DNA of 64,000 nucleotides from Liolophura sinensis (Eukaryota; Mollusca; Polyplacophora; Chitonida; Chitonidae). The position numbers and the translations under genes are program-made. The notes beneath the pieces were generated by a model that ran no database searches, was not told the DNA's origin, and was given only the letters and a program-made list of their open reading frames with translations. Positions 31,736 to 43,284 of the stretch are shown here, one piece after another. Each line of letters opens with the position of its first letter. Positions within the stretch are counted from its first letter, which is position 1. The DNA is taken from contig NC_088298.1 in the NCBI RefSeq assembly GCF_032854445.1, positions 5,574,160 through 5,638,159 of the forward strand, in the 5' to 3' direction.

Positions 31736-31819
31736 TTCAGATCGGATGCCATGTCTGTTGCTATTGGCATACTGTTTCAGTGAGACAGCACAATAAATAT
31801 GTACCATAAATACATTGCA

Positions 31820-31985
31820 GCTTCAGGTCATGCTGGCTTCATCTCCGGTGAACGTGTTAAGGTCTGTCAGCAACACGCGGATGGTGGTGGGTTTTCCGCG
31901 GACTCACGACGTCATAATGCTGGCCGACGTCGTATAAGTGAAATAAGGACGGTGTAAAACACCAAACAAATAGATCAAATAACAA
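31820..31985 (+). mobile_element. SINE-A, 5'-truncated and diverged
   Basis: ggtcatgctggcttcatctc, ggtctgtcagcaacacgcgg, cataatgctggccgacgtcg and gtgtaaaacaccaaacaaat. The tail is irregular. Confidence 0.82.
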
Positions 31986-32253
31986 ATATAAACATACTGA
32001 TTTTCGGGCCGGTCTGCTACTATGCTATCAATATTTCACGTCACAGTAACAGTTCCGTGACTGCATTGTACCCTGAGGTCATAGGGCTGGTTTTACAGAC
32101 AGCTGAATATAGGCGGCACTTAAAGGAGTAGACTATAGGCATGACAAAGGTTGCAGTTTAACCCAAGTAACCCTATCATCACTGTCAGTCAGTCGGCGTC
32201 AATTCTGTATCCCTTTAAAGATGTCAACTCAGCACTACAGTATTCTAACTTTT

Positions 32254-32509
32254 TTCTATTTATTTATCCGATTGGTGTTTTACGCCGTACTCAAGAATGT
32301 TTCACTAATTCGACGGCAGCCAGTATTATGGTGGGAGGAAACCGGGCAGAACCCGAGGGAAACACCCGACCATCCGCGGGTTGCTTGGGACCTTGCCACT
32401 AATGGCCGGAGAGGAGCTGGACTTGAACTCACAGCGACCGCATTAGTGAGAGGCTTCTGGGACATTACGTTGCGTTAGCGCGCTTACCAACTGAGCGACG
32501 GGGGCCCCT
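32254..32509 (-). mobile_element. SINE-A, full length, nested in Rep-B
   Basis: Tail at the left (tatttatttatccgattggt). The right end carries gttagcgcgcttaccaactg and agcgacgggggcccc (5' end complement). Flanks TATTCTAACTTTT (32241-32253) and TATTTTAACTTTT (32510-32522) match at 12 of 13. The flank continues as Rep-B (ttcatgtaaaggctaaaata, gtagcaaatcac). Confidence 0.92.
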
Positions 32510-32560
32510 TATTTTAACTTTTCATGTAAAGGCTAAAATAGTAGCAAATCACATTTGTGG
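32510..32560 (-). repeat. Rep-B remnant around the nested SINE
   Basis: tattttaacttttcatgtaa and aatagtagcaaatcac match the Rep-B segment seen at 53135-53185. The left half, before 32241, is poorly preserved. Confidence 0.5.
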
Positions 32561-33575
32561 CAAAAAAGAGGTGCATTATGGGAAGGAAAAACAATGAAAT
32601 AAATAAATCAGTATGGGAAATTGCTTTTTTTTTTTGAGAAATGAGACCGTTACATATTTGTAGCTTTCGATGTACTACTATACTCATAGTTAATTCCATG
32701 CCAGCTTTTTATGGTTATTCGAGTGTGTAGGATGGTCAGTTATGTATGATTAGCTGAATGTTCTATCTCCAGGCAAAAATATCGGTGCCATGATTCTTAG
32801 TCTCGTTTCAAATTACAGATAATCTAATGCAATTCACATATACTCTAGAGGAATTACAGTTATCTGTCATCGATAACATTACCAAGTAATCATCCGTTGC
32901 CAGACGTTCCCATACTACTCCGTAAATGGACAGTTCCATAAACTCCTCTGATGGCAGGCTAGCACTTATTGTAGCGACATGCGGCTTCGCAATGATTTGC
33001 AATGAGACCTGTAAATTAAGTCAGCAGAGGAAAATAACCATTCTTAACTACTCCATTTTGATAGGACATTAGATAAGATCATTTCGAGCAACTTGTGAGA
33101 CTCCTCCTTTAAAGGATGCAGAAAAAAATGAAATGAAAAAAAATCCCATATTTTATATCTCCTGATAACCCTTATGCATATTTTCCGTCAATATTCGGAA
33201 ATGACGTCATCGTCGAACTTGCTGGAAATCCGGGACTAGCTTGGCAACCCCTGTATTGAGTTGTTTCGATATCTATCACCATTGAGGTCACAACTAGACC
33301 GTGAAAGAACTTAAGGAAAAGTATAGTTTAGTGCCATTTTTGAGGTCCCAAAAAGAAAGGGAGCTTTATGAATGGGAGGAAACGGAGAGTCCAGAGTAAA
33401 GAACCAAACTCTTAGTTGCTTACTTCCCGTACATATTCACACGCCTCACTGGAGCGAGACAAGTGTTCTTCAGCGAACGTTAGCCTGTACAGACGGCAAC
33501 AAGCGAGTCGTCCACCCCTTCTCTGTCTGCAAATCTGGTACCGGTTAAGAGGTTCGCGCATGTGAGGCACGCAGA
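32561..33575. other. anonymous sequence with one CRE
   Basis: TGACGTCA lies at 33202-33209. No gene is recognised. Confidence 0.4.
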
Positions 33576-33672
33576 GACCGTATTTCACAGGTTACGTGTG
33601 ACCATTTGCCAGCTATCACACTGTCGTCGATGCTCTGGTCTTACTCTCTATGCTGTACGTCTTTAAATATAC
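33576..33672 (+). repeat. Rep-B core fragment
   Basis: ccgtatttcacaggttacgt, gtgaccatttgccagctatc and ttactctctatgctgtacgt match the Rep-B core. The frame at 33606-33935 begins in this repeat and has no family support. Confidence 0.7.
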
Positions 33673-35092
33673 CATATCTATATGCTTACCAAATGTATCG
33701 TGGTTTGGCCAGTTTTGCCAGCGAAAAGCATTCTGATTTATCATTCGATTTTATTTCCAAGAAGCAACAAGAAGAAGACAGCAATAACTCCCTAATTGAA
33801 GGTCAGATGAAACAGAATACCTATAATGAGCGGAAAATTTACGAACAGTTAACAACAGGAACAATAAACTGTCTGCGCAGGATCATTCATCATCATTTTG
33901 AAAAGTTCTCCAAGTATACTGTAAATTTTTCATAATCTATTTTAAGGAAATAAATATTGGGAAAACACGGCTTGGAGACCAAAAATAGCGAATTGTATTT
34001 AACATACAGGCAATCGTGGATGAGAAGGTATTCCCTTTTGTAATTTGATCTAAACGTGATTCCTGGACAAGAAAAAAAGATTTTTAGTTTTTGTCTGAGA
34101 CAAATAAAAAGCGCACCACATCTTTCAGAAAAGAATAAACAGTGAAACTAAGGTTGTCATTGACGTTGAACTATCACTGCTTAGCCTCGGAGAAAGAAGA
34201 TAAATCGTCCTGTGGGTTACTGATGTTGAGTGGAAGCCGTCAGTTGTGTAAAAAATTTATTGAAACAAACTTGCATTTTTGAGATTTGATGTGGTTAGAA
34301 ACAAGATTCATTGGTATCTGGTTACTCATGAAACACAAGACATATGACACTGTCAAGGTCTATATTCTAACGGAAATAAAGTGAAAAATCTGCCAATTTC
34401 ATGCTGCTGTGTTTTCTCACTCACTCCGCACGGGTCATAAATTATAGACCAATCAACGACAAGCATAAACGTTGATATAGATGTTTCAATCTTCAGGCAG
34501 ACATTTTCACCGACTACCTTCCTCGTTGATTTTAATAAAACCGAAAACAAAATCTTTGTTTCTGATTTTAAGTCCATTCCTGTTCAGAAGTTAGTACATT
34601 AACAAAAGAAAAGCCAGTTCAAACCATTTTTTTTTCATTTGCGTACAAAAAACAGAATGTCGTATTGCTCGGGGAGGAAAACGTACCAGCCTATATGGTG
34701 CGTGATGCCCTCAATGTTCTCTAAAAGGTTGTCCCTATTTAATATGTATATGCAGAGTTTTTACTAGACAGCGGGGTATAATGAAGTCTGCATGTCGCTT
34801 GTATGTTTTCTTATACATACAAAAACCTCAGAAAAAACGTTAAAGGCAAAGACCACTCTAAAATAAAGTATACATCAAGATGAAAGACCACTTAAAACTG
34901 TCCAGGAAAATAGTTGAATTTATATTTTTTTTTTTGGTATTTTGTTTTAACCGAGTAAAATTTGTTTTAAAAGATCGGATTCTACGGTGGACTGTTGTGA
35001 CCCTGAAGGTATTCGTTACGTCACATCCATACTTTTTGCCTGAAATAATTCGTTTCGAGATGAAATAAGCGAATGCATTCATGGATCTATAT
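33673..35092. other. anonymous sequence
   Basis: No gene or repeat is recognised. The left TSD of the LTR (ATAT) lies at 35089-35092. Confidence 0.4.
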
Positions 35093-35270
35093 TGTTATGT
35101 GCACGACTGCCGTCAGTTTCTAAATTTAGCTTGCCACTGTTTACATACGCTGAGTTCAGCGCCTGCTGTCTGCCTCTGCCTTAGAATATTCCAGAATATG
35201 CTCAGTTCGGGGCCTGTTTGTTTACATCAAGTGTTCAGGAATTTTCTTATTCTAGACAATTCCGCCAGGC

Positions 35271-35280
35271 TATATAAGAC
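35271..35280 (+). promoter_or_regulatory. TATA box of the solo LTR
   Basis: tatataagac, 178 bp from the LTR start, is the likely core promoter of the lost element. The sequence downstream is purine-rich (agagagaacagagaacggag). Confidence 0.5.
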
Positions 35281-35714
35281 CTATGAAAGCAGGTCAAACA
35301 GAGAGAACAGAGAACGGAGAAAGGAGAATTATTGAGAGCTTGGATGCTTTTGCTGTGTATTACTTTAGTAGGCCATTTGTGCTGAATTTTGGTGTCTCTA
35401 TAGCCTCTGGCTTTGTTAGATCCTATCTCCACCGAGCACTTGTTCAGTCTGAACTTGTATGTTTAATTTGTGCTCTTGTACACACAGTGCTTATTAGTAC
35501 ACGGACCCTGTCTGTGGAATTTTGTGTATATTTCGTCATACACTCAGTTATACTGTGGATTTTCCCTCTTGTGAATTTGCCTCTGAGCATTTATGCCTGT
35601 GTGGTATATATATTGTGGAATATATGCGTCTGTTTGGACTTGACACCGTAAGTACTTTAGTATTTGTATAGATACTGCTATTTGTATAAGTCTTATTATC
35701 TGTTCTTGTTAAGC

Positions 35715-35740
35715 TAATAAATTGTTGTAAAATAAAATCT
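35715..35740 (+). terminator. poly(A) signals of the solo LTR
   Basis: Two AATAAA hexamers (35716-35721, 35731-35736) are followed by a TG/T-rich stretch (ctgctggttttggttacttt). This matches a 3' processing region at the R/U5 border. Confidence 0.5.
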
Positions 35741-35831
35741 GCTGGTTTTGGTTACTTTTTTTGTGCGGCTAAACTGTCGTGTATTTCGAACAAGCCATCT
35801 CTTTATAACAAAGTTTGGGTCGTAACAATAT

Positions 35832-36145
35832 GTACATGTATATGCCTTATGAATGACGAAACGTAGCACTCTAATGTGTGTTAAGTAGCAAACACCATAT
35901 GTAACGTCACTGGTTCCACTGACAACCATAGAATAAAATATTTTGAATAAATAAAAATTTTAAATATATTTTCTTATTTAAATAAAAATGAATTTTTACT
36001 AGGTTAAAAAAATTGTAAAAAAATAAATCCAGCTATTTTCCAGGACAGTTTTTAATGGCCTTTCATCTGATGCATACCTCATTTTACAGTGGTCTAGGCC
36101 TTTAAATTAAAACTTCTGAAAAATTTCTATACAATAGTGAGTTTT
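35832..36145. other. anonymous AT-rich sequence
   Basis: Nothing is recognised. Confidence 0.4.
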
Positions 36146-36248
36146 TTTTATTTATTTATTTCTTTGATTGGTGTTTCACTCTTTACTCAAGAATATATCA
36201 CTTAAACCACGGCGGCCAGCATTATGGTGGGAGGACACCGGGGATTTA
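36146..36248 (-). mobile_element. SINE-A 3' fragment
   Basis: tatttatttatttctttgat, tggtgtttcactctttactc, aagaatatatcact and cggccagcattatggtggga. Similarity ends after acaccgggg. Confidence 0.88.
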
Positions 36249-37500
36249 GGCTTTGATTCTCGTACCTGAAGCACTTCAAAGTCTAGACTAACTAATCACC
36301 GAATCCAAGCAAGATACGAGTCTTTTAAATCCGGAAATAATCTTCACAGTCCCTGAACAAGGATCCCCCCATTCCTTCCTTTTGTATGTCTTTGAGACAC
36401 TTTATACGGTGTTTCCGGTCCAACTCACTACAAACACCGACTTACAAACACCGCGCGGTCAACCATATGCTTTTTGTTAAACAGATAGCCATAGTACATG
36501 GGATGTGGAGTATCCAAGATATATCCTCATTCAAGGCCTATAGAGCCATAAAATTAGAGTTCGTCTCAGCCTTTGTCATTCCAGTCTGATACATTTTTGT
36601 TAAATACAGCCGAGGCATCGGGTCTGGTATATCCAAGATTTGCCCGTATTTAAGGGGTATAGTCAGAAAATTGGAGTTTGTCCAGTCTGAAACTGGTGGG
36701 GTGAATGAGACTGATTTCAACCGATTGTGAGCCAGATATCCATTTGAAAAAAGGGGAAAAAATTCAAGGACGCGTATGAAATGTTTTCAGATGATTGCTT
36801 TTAAACAAATGCCCTTAAGCTCCTTGTTCTGTCTTCATTCACACGTTCAGTCTGTGTTGTGTTTTGCTGACGTCACTGACCTAAGCTGGTCGATCTATTG
36901 AACAACTTAGCACAATAAATAAGAAAAGCAATTCCGAAGACATTCTCCTGAGGATGACCTTATTAAAGTCGAAGTACTGAGATCATCGAAATGAATTTGT
37001 GCGGAGTAACTTTGCTGACGTCACTGACCGACGTCAAATAATAATAATAATAATTATGAATCAAATTAAAGCTGTTAGACCACAGTATTGCCGGGGTTCT
37101 ACGCTTTAGCGTATTTCTATTTTCGAAAATCCGGTGTAAATGGATGTTAAGAAGGAAAAGAGATAAACTGGATCTGAACCTGAGACTGAAAGGTAGATAG
37201 TGCATTGGGTTTACTGCTAATAACCCGTAAAAAGAAGGGATACATGGCCTTCTTATGTCGGCGCTATGCCGGTACCTTTGATCTGCTGCTGATAGTTTTA
37301 GTAGCCGACACAAACAATAGATTCTTCCAGATTTTAACCCATGTTTTTCAGGGCCCAGTTATTCGAAGGTGTGTTAGATACTGCTGGTATTAAGTCATAT
37401 TTTACATTTCAAATTTTAGCCAAACTCAGCAATCAATGCAGTTCTCATAAGTCAAAGTATAACAACAGCAGATTTAGTTCATATTTAATATGCTGGAACA
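36249..37500. other. anonymous sequence with paired CRE motifs
   Basis: A 19-bp direct repeat, tttgctgacgtcactgacc, occurs near 36864 and 37012. Both copies contain TGACGTCA (36868, 37016). (AAT)n lies at about 37036-37055. No gene is recognised. Confidence 0.4.
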
Positions 37501-37560
37501 TAGTTTGTTTTTTGTTTTCTTTTTCTTCTTCTTATTCTTCTTCTCCTTTTTCTTTTGGCT
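37501..37560 (+). repeat. polypyrimidine tract
   Basis: A T/C-only-like stretch containing cttcttcttattcttcttct. Confidence 0.8.
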
Positions 37561-38355
37561 AAGTGCAAATTTGAAGACATGGCTTAAAGTTCAATCTGAT
37601 ATTAAATCTGAAACCAGTTTTGAGAGGCCGGGCCCTGCTCATTTGTAATGAAGGACCCAGGTTTAGTAAATGGAGTGTGCAATATGTGCAATAGATACTG
37701 GTATATAAGATATAAAAATGGCTATGGAAGCCAAATTTGCATACGGAAACCAAAATGTTTCATGATTTAAGTATCCTTACTCATGTAGCAACTGTGTATT
37801 TAACTGCAGCCTGATGCGCTTTTGGAGAAGAAGATTTTTAAGGTTTTATATCAAATTTAAAATGCCCACCAAAGAACGTGATCGTTCAAAAATTGCAAAG
37901 CAGCAAGAGTCTCACCATGTGTTCAGTATTGTTACTACAAAGGAGTTTAGCTTAAAAGCTTTTCATTGACAAGCTTAAATAGGAGCAAAGTACAAGCCCC
38001 CTAGTACCATGGCTTAAGCGCCTTGGTATTCCGCCAAGACAGACAAATTAAACGAGTTGTATGTCTAAAGTAACTATATGTACATGACAGCAAAACTCTA
38101 CGTATCGTACCGTCTTTTCTTATTTTGATAACATAAAACTAATTTTTGGATTATTATATTATTATATACTGGGGACACTCTCGCATGGGAGGGTGGAATA
38201 GCTACCCATTTTTGCCTTCTTGTGAATACGGCAATGGTTGTAATGTTACCCTTCCCTTCGCGAAGACTTGATTGATGAAAACTGGCAAGGTTCCAGGTAA
38301 TACGCCCATTCACGGAAGACCTGTCTGTTTAGGAGGGACTTAAATACAAGGTGAA
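37561..38355. other. anonymous sequence
   Basis: No gene or repeat is recognised. Confidence 0.4.
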
Positions 38356-38359
38356 GCAA

Positions 38360-38425
38360 GGTAATATATAAAATAAGCACTTAGAACCCAGCGCGTCTGG
38401 TCGAACACGGACTAGGACGGCTTAC
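38360..38425 (+). repeat. Rep-H, short dispersed repeat
   Basis: taatatataaaataagcact and cgaacacgga are shared, in order and spacing, with about 1507-1560. Only two copies are seen. Confidence 0.4.
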
Positions 38426-38734
38426 ACACCACTTTCTACTCACATGTGCCATATAACTCCATGTTTCAACGATCAATGTAACAACCTGTTCCTAACTATA
38501 AATCACGCTAAAATCCAGTCGATGTCACCAAAGAAAACACTAACTACAAATTGTGTATTTTGTTCCGACTGATGTAATTTCAGATAAATCGATTTAATAA
38601 GCACACCATATACCCAAATGTCTGCCCGACAAATTGTTGTACACAGACAACGATAAATTTTTTTTATAAATTGGACCAATCAACGTAGAGCATGACCAGA
38701 TCTGCGGGACATGAGGTGGAATAGAATATAACTA

Positions 38735-38965
38735 AAGACATACAGCATAAAGAGCAAAACCAGAGAAGCGACGACAGCGTGATAGCTGGCAAATGGTCAC
38801 ACATAACCAGTGATGGGATTTATTCTAACTGTTCATGTAAATGCTTAAACATTAGCACTATGGCTTAAGCAGAATTAGGTAAAAAAAATGTATTGACTTT
38901 ATTACATATAATTTCATCTAGAATAGCTCTAAATGTTCTGTTGTGATCGCATTTAATATAGAAAT
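38735..38965 (-). repeat. Rep-B copy
   Basis: acagcataaagagcaaaacc, gcgacgacagcgtgatagct, tggcaaatggtcacacataa, tattctaactgttcatgtaa, atggcttaagcagaattagg and gatcgcatttaatatag occur in order. Confidence 0.75.
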
Positions 38966-39497
38966 CCAATAAATGAACGAAGGGATCCCGGGATACTTAG
39001 TCCACCTGTAGAATCCTGGTTTATGCAGGAATACAGTATAAAAAAACACCAAAACACACCTGGCATTAAACTTCAAGGCCCAATCACACATCCAGTGTGA
39101 TGCCCAAAATGTTCCAGGTCCAGAAATTAGAGTTAAAATACATGGAACTCAAAAAATGATTAATGAAACCAGGAATGCAATCCATATGTATCCATTATTT
39201 TATAATAATTTTATACTTCATACATTGGCCAGTATTGAGTCTTGACACCTTGGGTGTTGAAGTCTGCGCCATTGTCCATCAACACTACTTTATTCGTTCT
39301 GTGTCTAAATAGTGCCCCTTGTCAACTGAAAAGACCGTGTTTACCAATGCTATATAGCACACGGGCAATCATCTGAGGTACATATTTTGATTATTGACGA
39401 CAGATGTACTAGCAGGGTTCACCGTTTAAATTTTGATTAAATTCATTCGCCTAGAGCATACCTTACGTTTTCCAACATTATTAAAAATTCTTGACTG
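38966..39497. other. anonymous sequence
   Basis: Nothing is recognised. Confidence 0.4.
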
Positions 39498-39620
39498 CAT
39501 CTCTTTGTATGATTCTGTCCTATTTTCGTACTTTATATACTTTCTTAGTTTTTTGATAGTTTGTGTTAAACGTCGTTTTGGGAACTGGCCTTGCGATCAT
39601 TGACACAGATGGGCCATGTT
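39498..39620 (+). repeat. Rep-G copy
   Basis: gattctgtcctattttcgta, ctttatatactttcttag, tttgtgttaaacgtcgtttt, gggaactggccttgcgatca. This is the longest match to 6792-6905. Confidence 0.65.
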
Positions 39621-39715
39621 AGATGAGGGCTACTAATGTTTCTTTCGACTTGTGGAACCATTAGATAAAAATGACAAGCAAGATGCATGGGAGAAGAGAG
39701 AAATGACAAGCATGT

Positions 39716-39835
39716 GAGGAAACCGGGCAGAGCCCGAGGAAAACCAACTGCTGGCAGACCTTCCCACGTACACCCGGAGAGGAAGCCAGCCTGAGCTGGA
39801 CTTGAACTCACAGCAACAACATTGGTGAGAGGCCT
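39716..39835 (-). mobile_element. SINE-A without its 3' tail
   Basis: gaggaaaccgggcagagccc, accttcccacgtacacccgg, gaggaagccagcctgagctg and the B-box complement. Both the tail domain and the tRNA-like 5' end are missing. Confidence 0.83.
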
Positions 39836-40438
39836 ACCTTGTTTAAATAACGTCAACAAGCCCTGTTTGTCCAAAGTTAACGTACAGGCTGAAATGCCCT
39901 CTCCATTCAAGGGGATATATTTACAAGTTGCTTAAGTTTAAGTTTTAAGTTTAATTCTAGTTTTCAAAAGTTTGATGATAAATATGTAAACTTTTATCAA
40001 AGTTTAAAACCAAAAATCACAAGTTTGATGTACAATTAGAAACTGATATATACATATCTAGAGAGAGAGACTTAAAAACAGAAGAGCGAATATGCAAGAA
40101 TGTTTTGTAGTCTGAGGTTTGCTAAAGAAAACTTTTCCGCCAGTCAGTTCATGAGAATCTTTGTGCGTTACACGTGACAAAGTTTTTCAGCAACTAGCCG
40201 ACAAGGGCAAAAATACTTCCGGTTTACTCCACCCACAAAATTAACCGCCGTTGTAGAAATCAAAAACAAAATTCATTATGGTGCTAAACAAAAATCAAAT
40301 CAATAAATAAACAACCGTTATAAAGGAAGGTAGTTAAGTGCCATATTGAAATGTCTGCGAAATGTAACGTTACTATGTCAATTGTTTATGACTTGTTGCT
40401 CAAGGAATGTATCCATGTATTGTAGCACGTACGCCATC
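39836..40438. other. anonymous sequence
   Basis: Nothing is recognised. Confidence 0.4.
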
Positions 40439-40735
40439 CTTAAGTATGTCGGTATGCTTGGGGTTTTACGTCGTGCTTACTCATTTTTCACTTATGACGA
40501 CGAGGAGGCATTGGGTGTGTGCACTTAGACTGTGTTTTCTTTTGGCAGGGCGAGTTCATACGCCAAAGTGCTGCCGCCGCTGAAGTATCACCACACCGAG
40601 TTACACTGACACCGGGCCAACCAGTCCTGTTCCCTTGTTTTAACCTCTCGGTGCTGAGCGACAGTAATTAACAAGCCCGGCAGGAATTAACAAACACCAT
40701 TTTGAAGTCTTTCGTTTGACTTGACCCGAGCCATC
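40439..40735 (-). repeat. Rep-C copy 5
   Basis: ggtatgcttggggttttacg, tcgtgcttactcatttttca, cttatgacgacgaggaggca, gccaaagtgctgccgccgct, tgacaccgggccaaccagtc and cctctcggtgctgagcg. Part of the middle is deleted. Confidence 0.75.
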
Positions 40736-41049
40736 ATTAAGTCAAAAACAGCTTCAGTTGCCGTAAACAAAACGTGCAAATTCCTGGTATTTAACTTGCC
40801 GAACTGTCCCACAGATAAGATCATGCTGTACGTTGATTGATTGATGGAACTGATCACGCTAATGTCCAAGTCTGTGTGAAGTAATTGGTAAAAAGTGAGA
40901 GTTTTGCGTGAATTTAGACCTAGCTGACACTCTATCGGTCAAATAAATGTTACGTCTGGCAAGCATCGTCTTCTCTTAGCTAATACCATTTTCTTCCAAC
41001 TCGCATCTAGGAAAGGTTTTTGAGATCGATCACTGTAAAAGAACCCCCT
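40736..41049. other. anonymous left flank of the tandem array
   Basis: The last ~25 bp (aaaagaaccccctatttg) are a weak match to the end of an array unit (tcgagaaacctcgatctg). Nothing else matches. Confidence 0.4.
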
Positions 41050-42167
41050 ATTTGTATAAATGGCCTCTCCAGAGTGGTGTTTTAGCTACCCTCGTTCATG
41101 TTCGGCGAGACGTTCTAAGTGCTTATCTTGTATATTACCTCGCTTCATCTGTTTCCAAGGTCTGGCTTACACAGACAAATCCATGCGGCTCAATCGTTCA
41201 AACTCTACCCTAATTCCTCAAATCCATTCATTCATTCCAATTCATCAGCCTCTTTACATGTGGTGGAGTAATGTTCAGTACGACTTACTAACCTTTTCAA
41301 TTTGATTTTGGAAACAAAACTCCACTGACTGCCTTTTCAATTTTATGTTTTAAAATAAGTATAATTTTACGAGCCCACACAGTATTAATAATGCCCTCAG
41401 AATGCAACACCGGAAAAACATGGGAAAAGTTTGAAGAATCACGGCAGTTAAAAAAATCTGCTGTGATAAAAAGCATTTTGGTTCCCCGATCCCAACATTC
41501 AGCTCACTGCCTGATGTATTTCTTTAAAACGTATTTCCTCAGGAAAAATGATGTCTTTATCACCAGACACACCGCTCAAAAGTAAATTTAAAGCACCGTC
41601 ATTTTTCTAAAAGCTACATTGTTTTGGTTAGTAGCCCTTTCCTATAACCTTCCAATACAGTTCCCTTGACAAATCTAGAGCCTGTATCCAATCTCTACCG
41701 GTTACCAGACTTCGGGGTGTTCCGCCTATTATCCGATGACAACCGAGAATTGCCGACTGGACCTATACACCTCACCATGTCCTTGTACAGATAAATCTCT
41801 TCGATGAGTTCATTACAGTGCCCATTGACCATTGTAATTCATCACCACTGACCCTCTTCAGGGGGTATCTCACCTTTGATATACAGGCCTTAGGACAGGG
41901 TTGAACCTCAGTGTGTCAGAGACTGGGAATATAACAGCCAAGTTCATCGACAATCTCCAGTGTTATACATTAATACAAAATTATAGTAGCGCGGCACAAT
42001 ATACCCTTAGGCAGACCAGATAGAGGGATATCTATAAACCCGTACTTTAACAATGTTATTTTCCACTCAATGCATGCAGCCGAGCAAGCCAATAAAATGC
42101 TAATTCCTGTTATAAGCCTTTGTAAGTATATCTGAAGACACACTACTGTCTGTAGTGAAAAGTACAA

Positions 42168-42306
42168 GGGAAGGTCTTCCGGAAACCTGTGGATGGTCGT
42201 GGGTTTCCTCAGGCTTAGTCCACTTTCCATCTACCATACAATGCTGGCCGCTCTCGTACAAGTGAAATAATCTTGAGCACGGCGTTAAACTTAAGTAAAA
42301 TAAATC
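42168..42306 (+). mobile_element. SINE-A remnant in array unit 1 (also in units 2-4)
   Basis: ggaaacctgtggatggtcgt, gggtttcctcaggcttagtc, cactttccatctaccataca, aagtgaaataatcttgagca and cggcgttaaacttaagtaaa. It is 5'-truncated. The homologous copies are at 44398-44536, 46644-46782 and 48898-49025. The tail reads taagtaaaataaat rather than pure AAAT. Confidence 0.88.
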
Positions 42307-42420
42307 TTTTAAACACGATTTCACTTCTGTTCAATTTTCAAACAAACCAATGTTCTCTGGCCACGAGACTCCGTAACTAAGAATATGCCAGTCAAACAAA
42401 TAAAAAAATAGATTTGCCTT

Positions 42421-42711
42421 TTACGCCTCCTGTCGGTCACAATGTGTGCATTTGTAGACCTTATAGGTCAAAGTTGAGTATACCAATTCTGCCATAAAGA
42501 CACAAAAACTGAGACAAGCTGGGCTCCAAGGTTTGTCCTTTACAAAGCGTTCTTGTAAAAGTAATTCTCTTGTCTGGACACAACAGATAAATGTGATACC
42601 CAACACGCCGTTAACCAAACCTATGGCTGCGTAACAACGTTTTACACTTACCATTGATTTGACAAGGAGCAAAAGTTGCCTGCGGTTAGCTGATAACGGT
42701 TTTGTCTTCAC
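42421..42711 (-). other. 96-codon frame open in all four array units
   Basis: The equivalents are 44668-44958, 46915-47226 and 49159-49449. The peptide has a hydrophobic middle (AAIGLVNGVLGITFICCV) and ends YKCTHCDRQEA. The antisense strand also has a strong donor (caatg then gtaagtg) after the LLLLVKSM codons in every unit. An acceptor-like ctttag lies ~80 nt upstream. Differences between units include amino-acid changes (R/C, K/N), so there is no clear sign of selection. I do not recognise it, and it may be chance conserved only by unit identity. Confidence 0.12.
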
Positions 42712-43284
42712 TTCATACGCTGTTGCTTCCAGTCTAAAGTTCCATGAGAGTAAACAAAATAGACAATCAGCTAAGTGAAACTAGTCTCCCACAAGAAATG
42801 CCTTAAGCTGGATGTTTGCTGGCTGGAGAACTACCGTTACTTCAAGAATAAAGGCGTTGTTTTGTCTTTTGGCATCCAGGCACATAGGGGGTGAATCCTT
42901 GAACAATTCGTAGAGAAACTGAGCCAGGAAATAATCGCTGTTATTCAACATACCTCGAAAGGGTAGTTATCAGGTGGTCGTTTGTCTGAACAAAATCCAG
43001 CATAAGAGGCCACGGGGTTATTTGTCAATTAAACTCTTGTCAGTGGAAGAACATTAATCGGTTACTTTATCACTTAAGTTGCAAGGAATGTCATTAAAGG
43101 ACGAGAGTACTTGATAGTTTAGAAGCCGTGCGTGGGGATACTGCCTGTTAACGATTAAAGGAGAGCTCCGATAAAGGAAGATTGAAAAGCGTTATCGGGT
43201 ATGAGAGTAAACTTATAACATCAACACGTCAATACAAATGGCCATAACTCGTTGACTAAATGTCCCCTCGAGAAACCTCGATCT

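Larger units (their letters stand above)
35093..35827 (+). mobile_element. solo LTR of an LTR retrotransposon (735 bp)
   Basis: It begins TGTTATGTGCACGACTG and ends GTTTGGGTCGTAACA. The ends form a 5-bp inverted repeat (TGTTA/TAACA), and ATAT flanks both sides (35089-35092, 35828-35831). A TATA box (tatataagac) lies at 35271. Two AATAAA signals (35716 and 35731) lie ~90-110 bp before the right end. This is the U3-R-U5 layout of an LTR. No internal gag-pol, primer-binding site or second LTR is seen, so it is probably a solo LTR left by recombination. BEL/Pao or Ty3 origin cannot be decided. The 122-codon frame inside (35283-35651) is hydrophobic and unrecognised. Confidence 0.75.
41054..43284 (+). 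repeat. array unit 1
   Basis: First unit. It has TATAAAT where the others have TATAAGT. In the segment 42700-42990 it shares variants with unit 3 (gtcttcac, cccacaag, attcaacatacctcgaaagg, ggtggtcgtttgtctgaaca). In 41390-41580 it shares variants with unit 2. Confidence 0.95.

Noticed and set aside
35283-35651. 122-codon hydrophobic ORF as a membrane-protein gene
   Set aside because: It lies wholly between the TATA box and the poly(A) signals of a solo LTR, and I recognise no family. It is best explained as LTR sequence, though not excluded as an LTR-encoded peptide.
41060-41305. 81-codon ORF at the start of array unit 1 as a gene
   Set aside because: The equivalent frame in unit 3 is interrupted by a stop near 45693 and the family has no known match. 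Unit identity alone explains its presence in unit 2.
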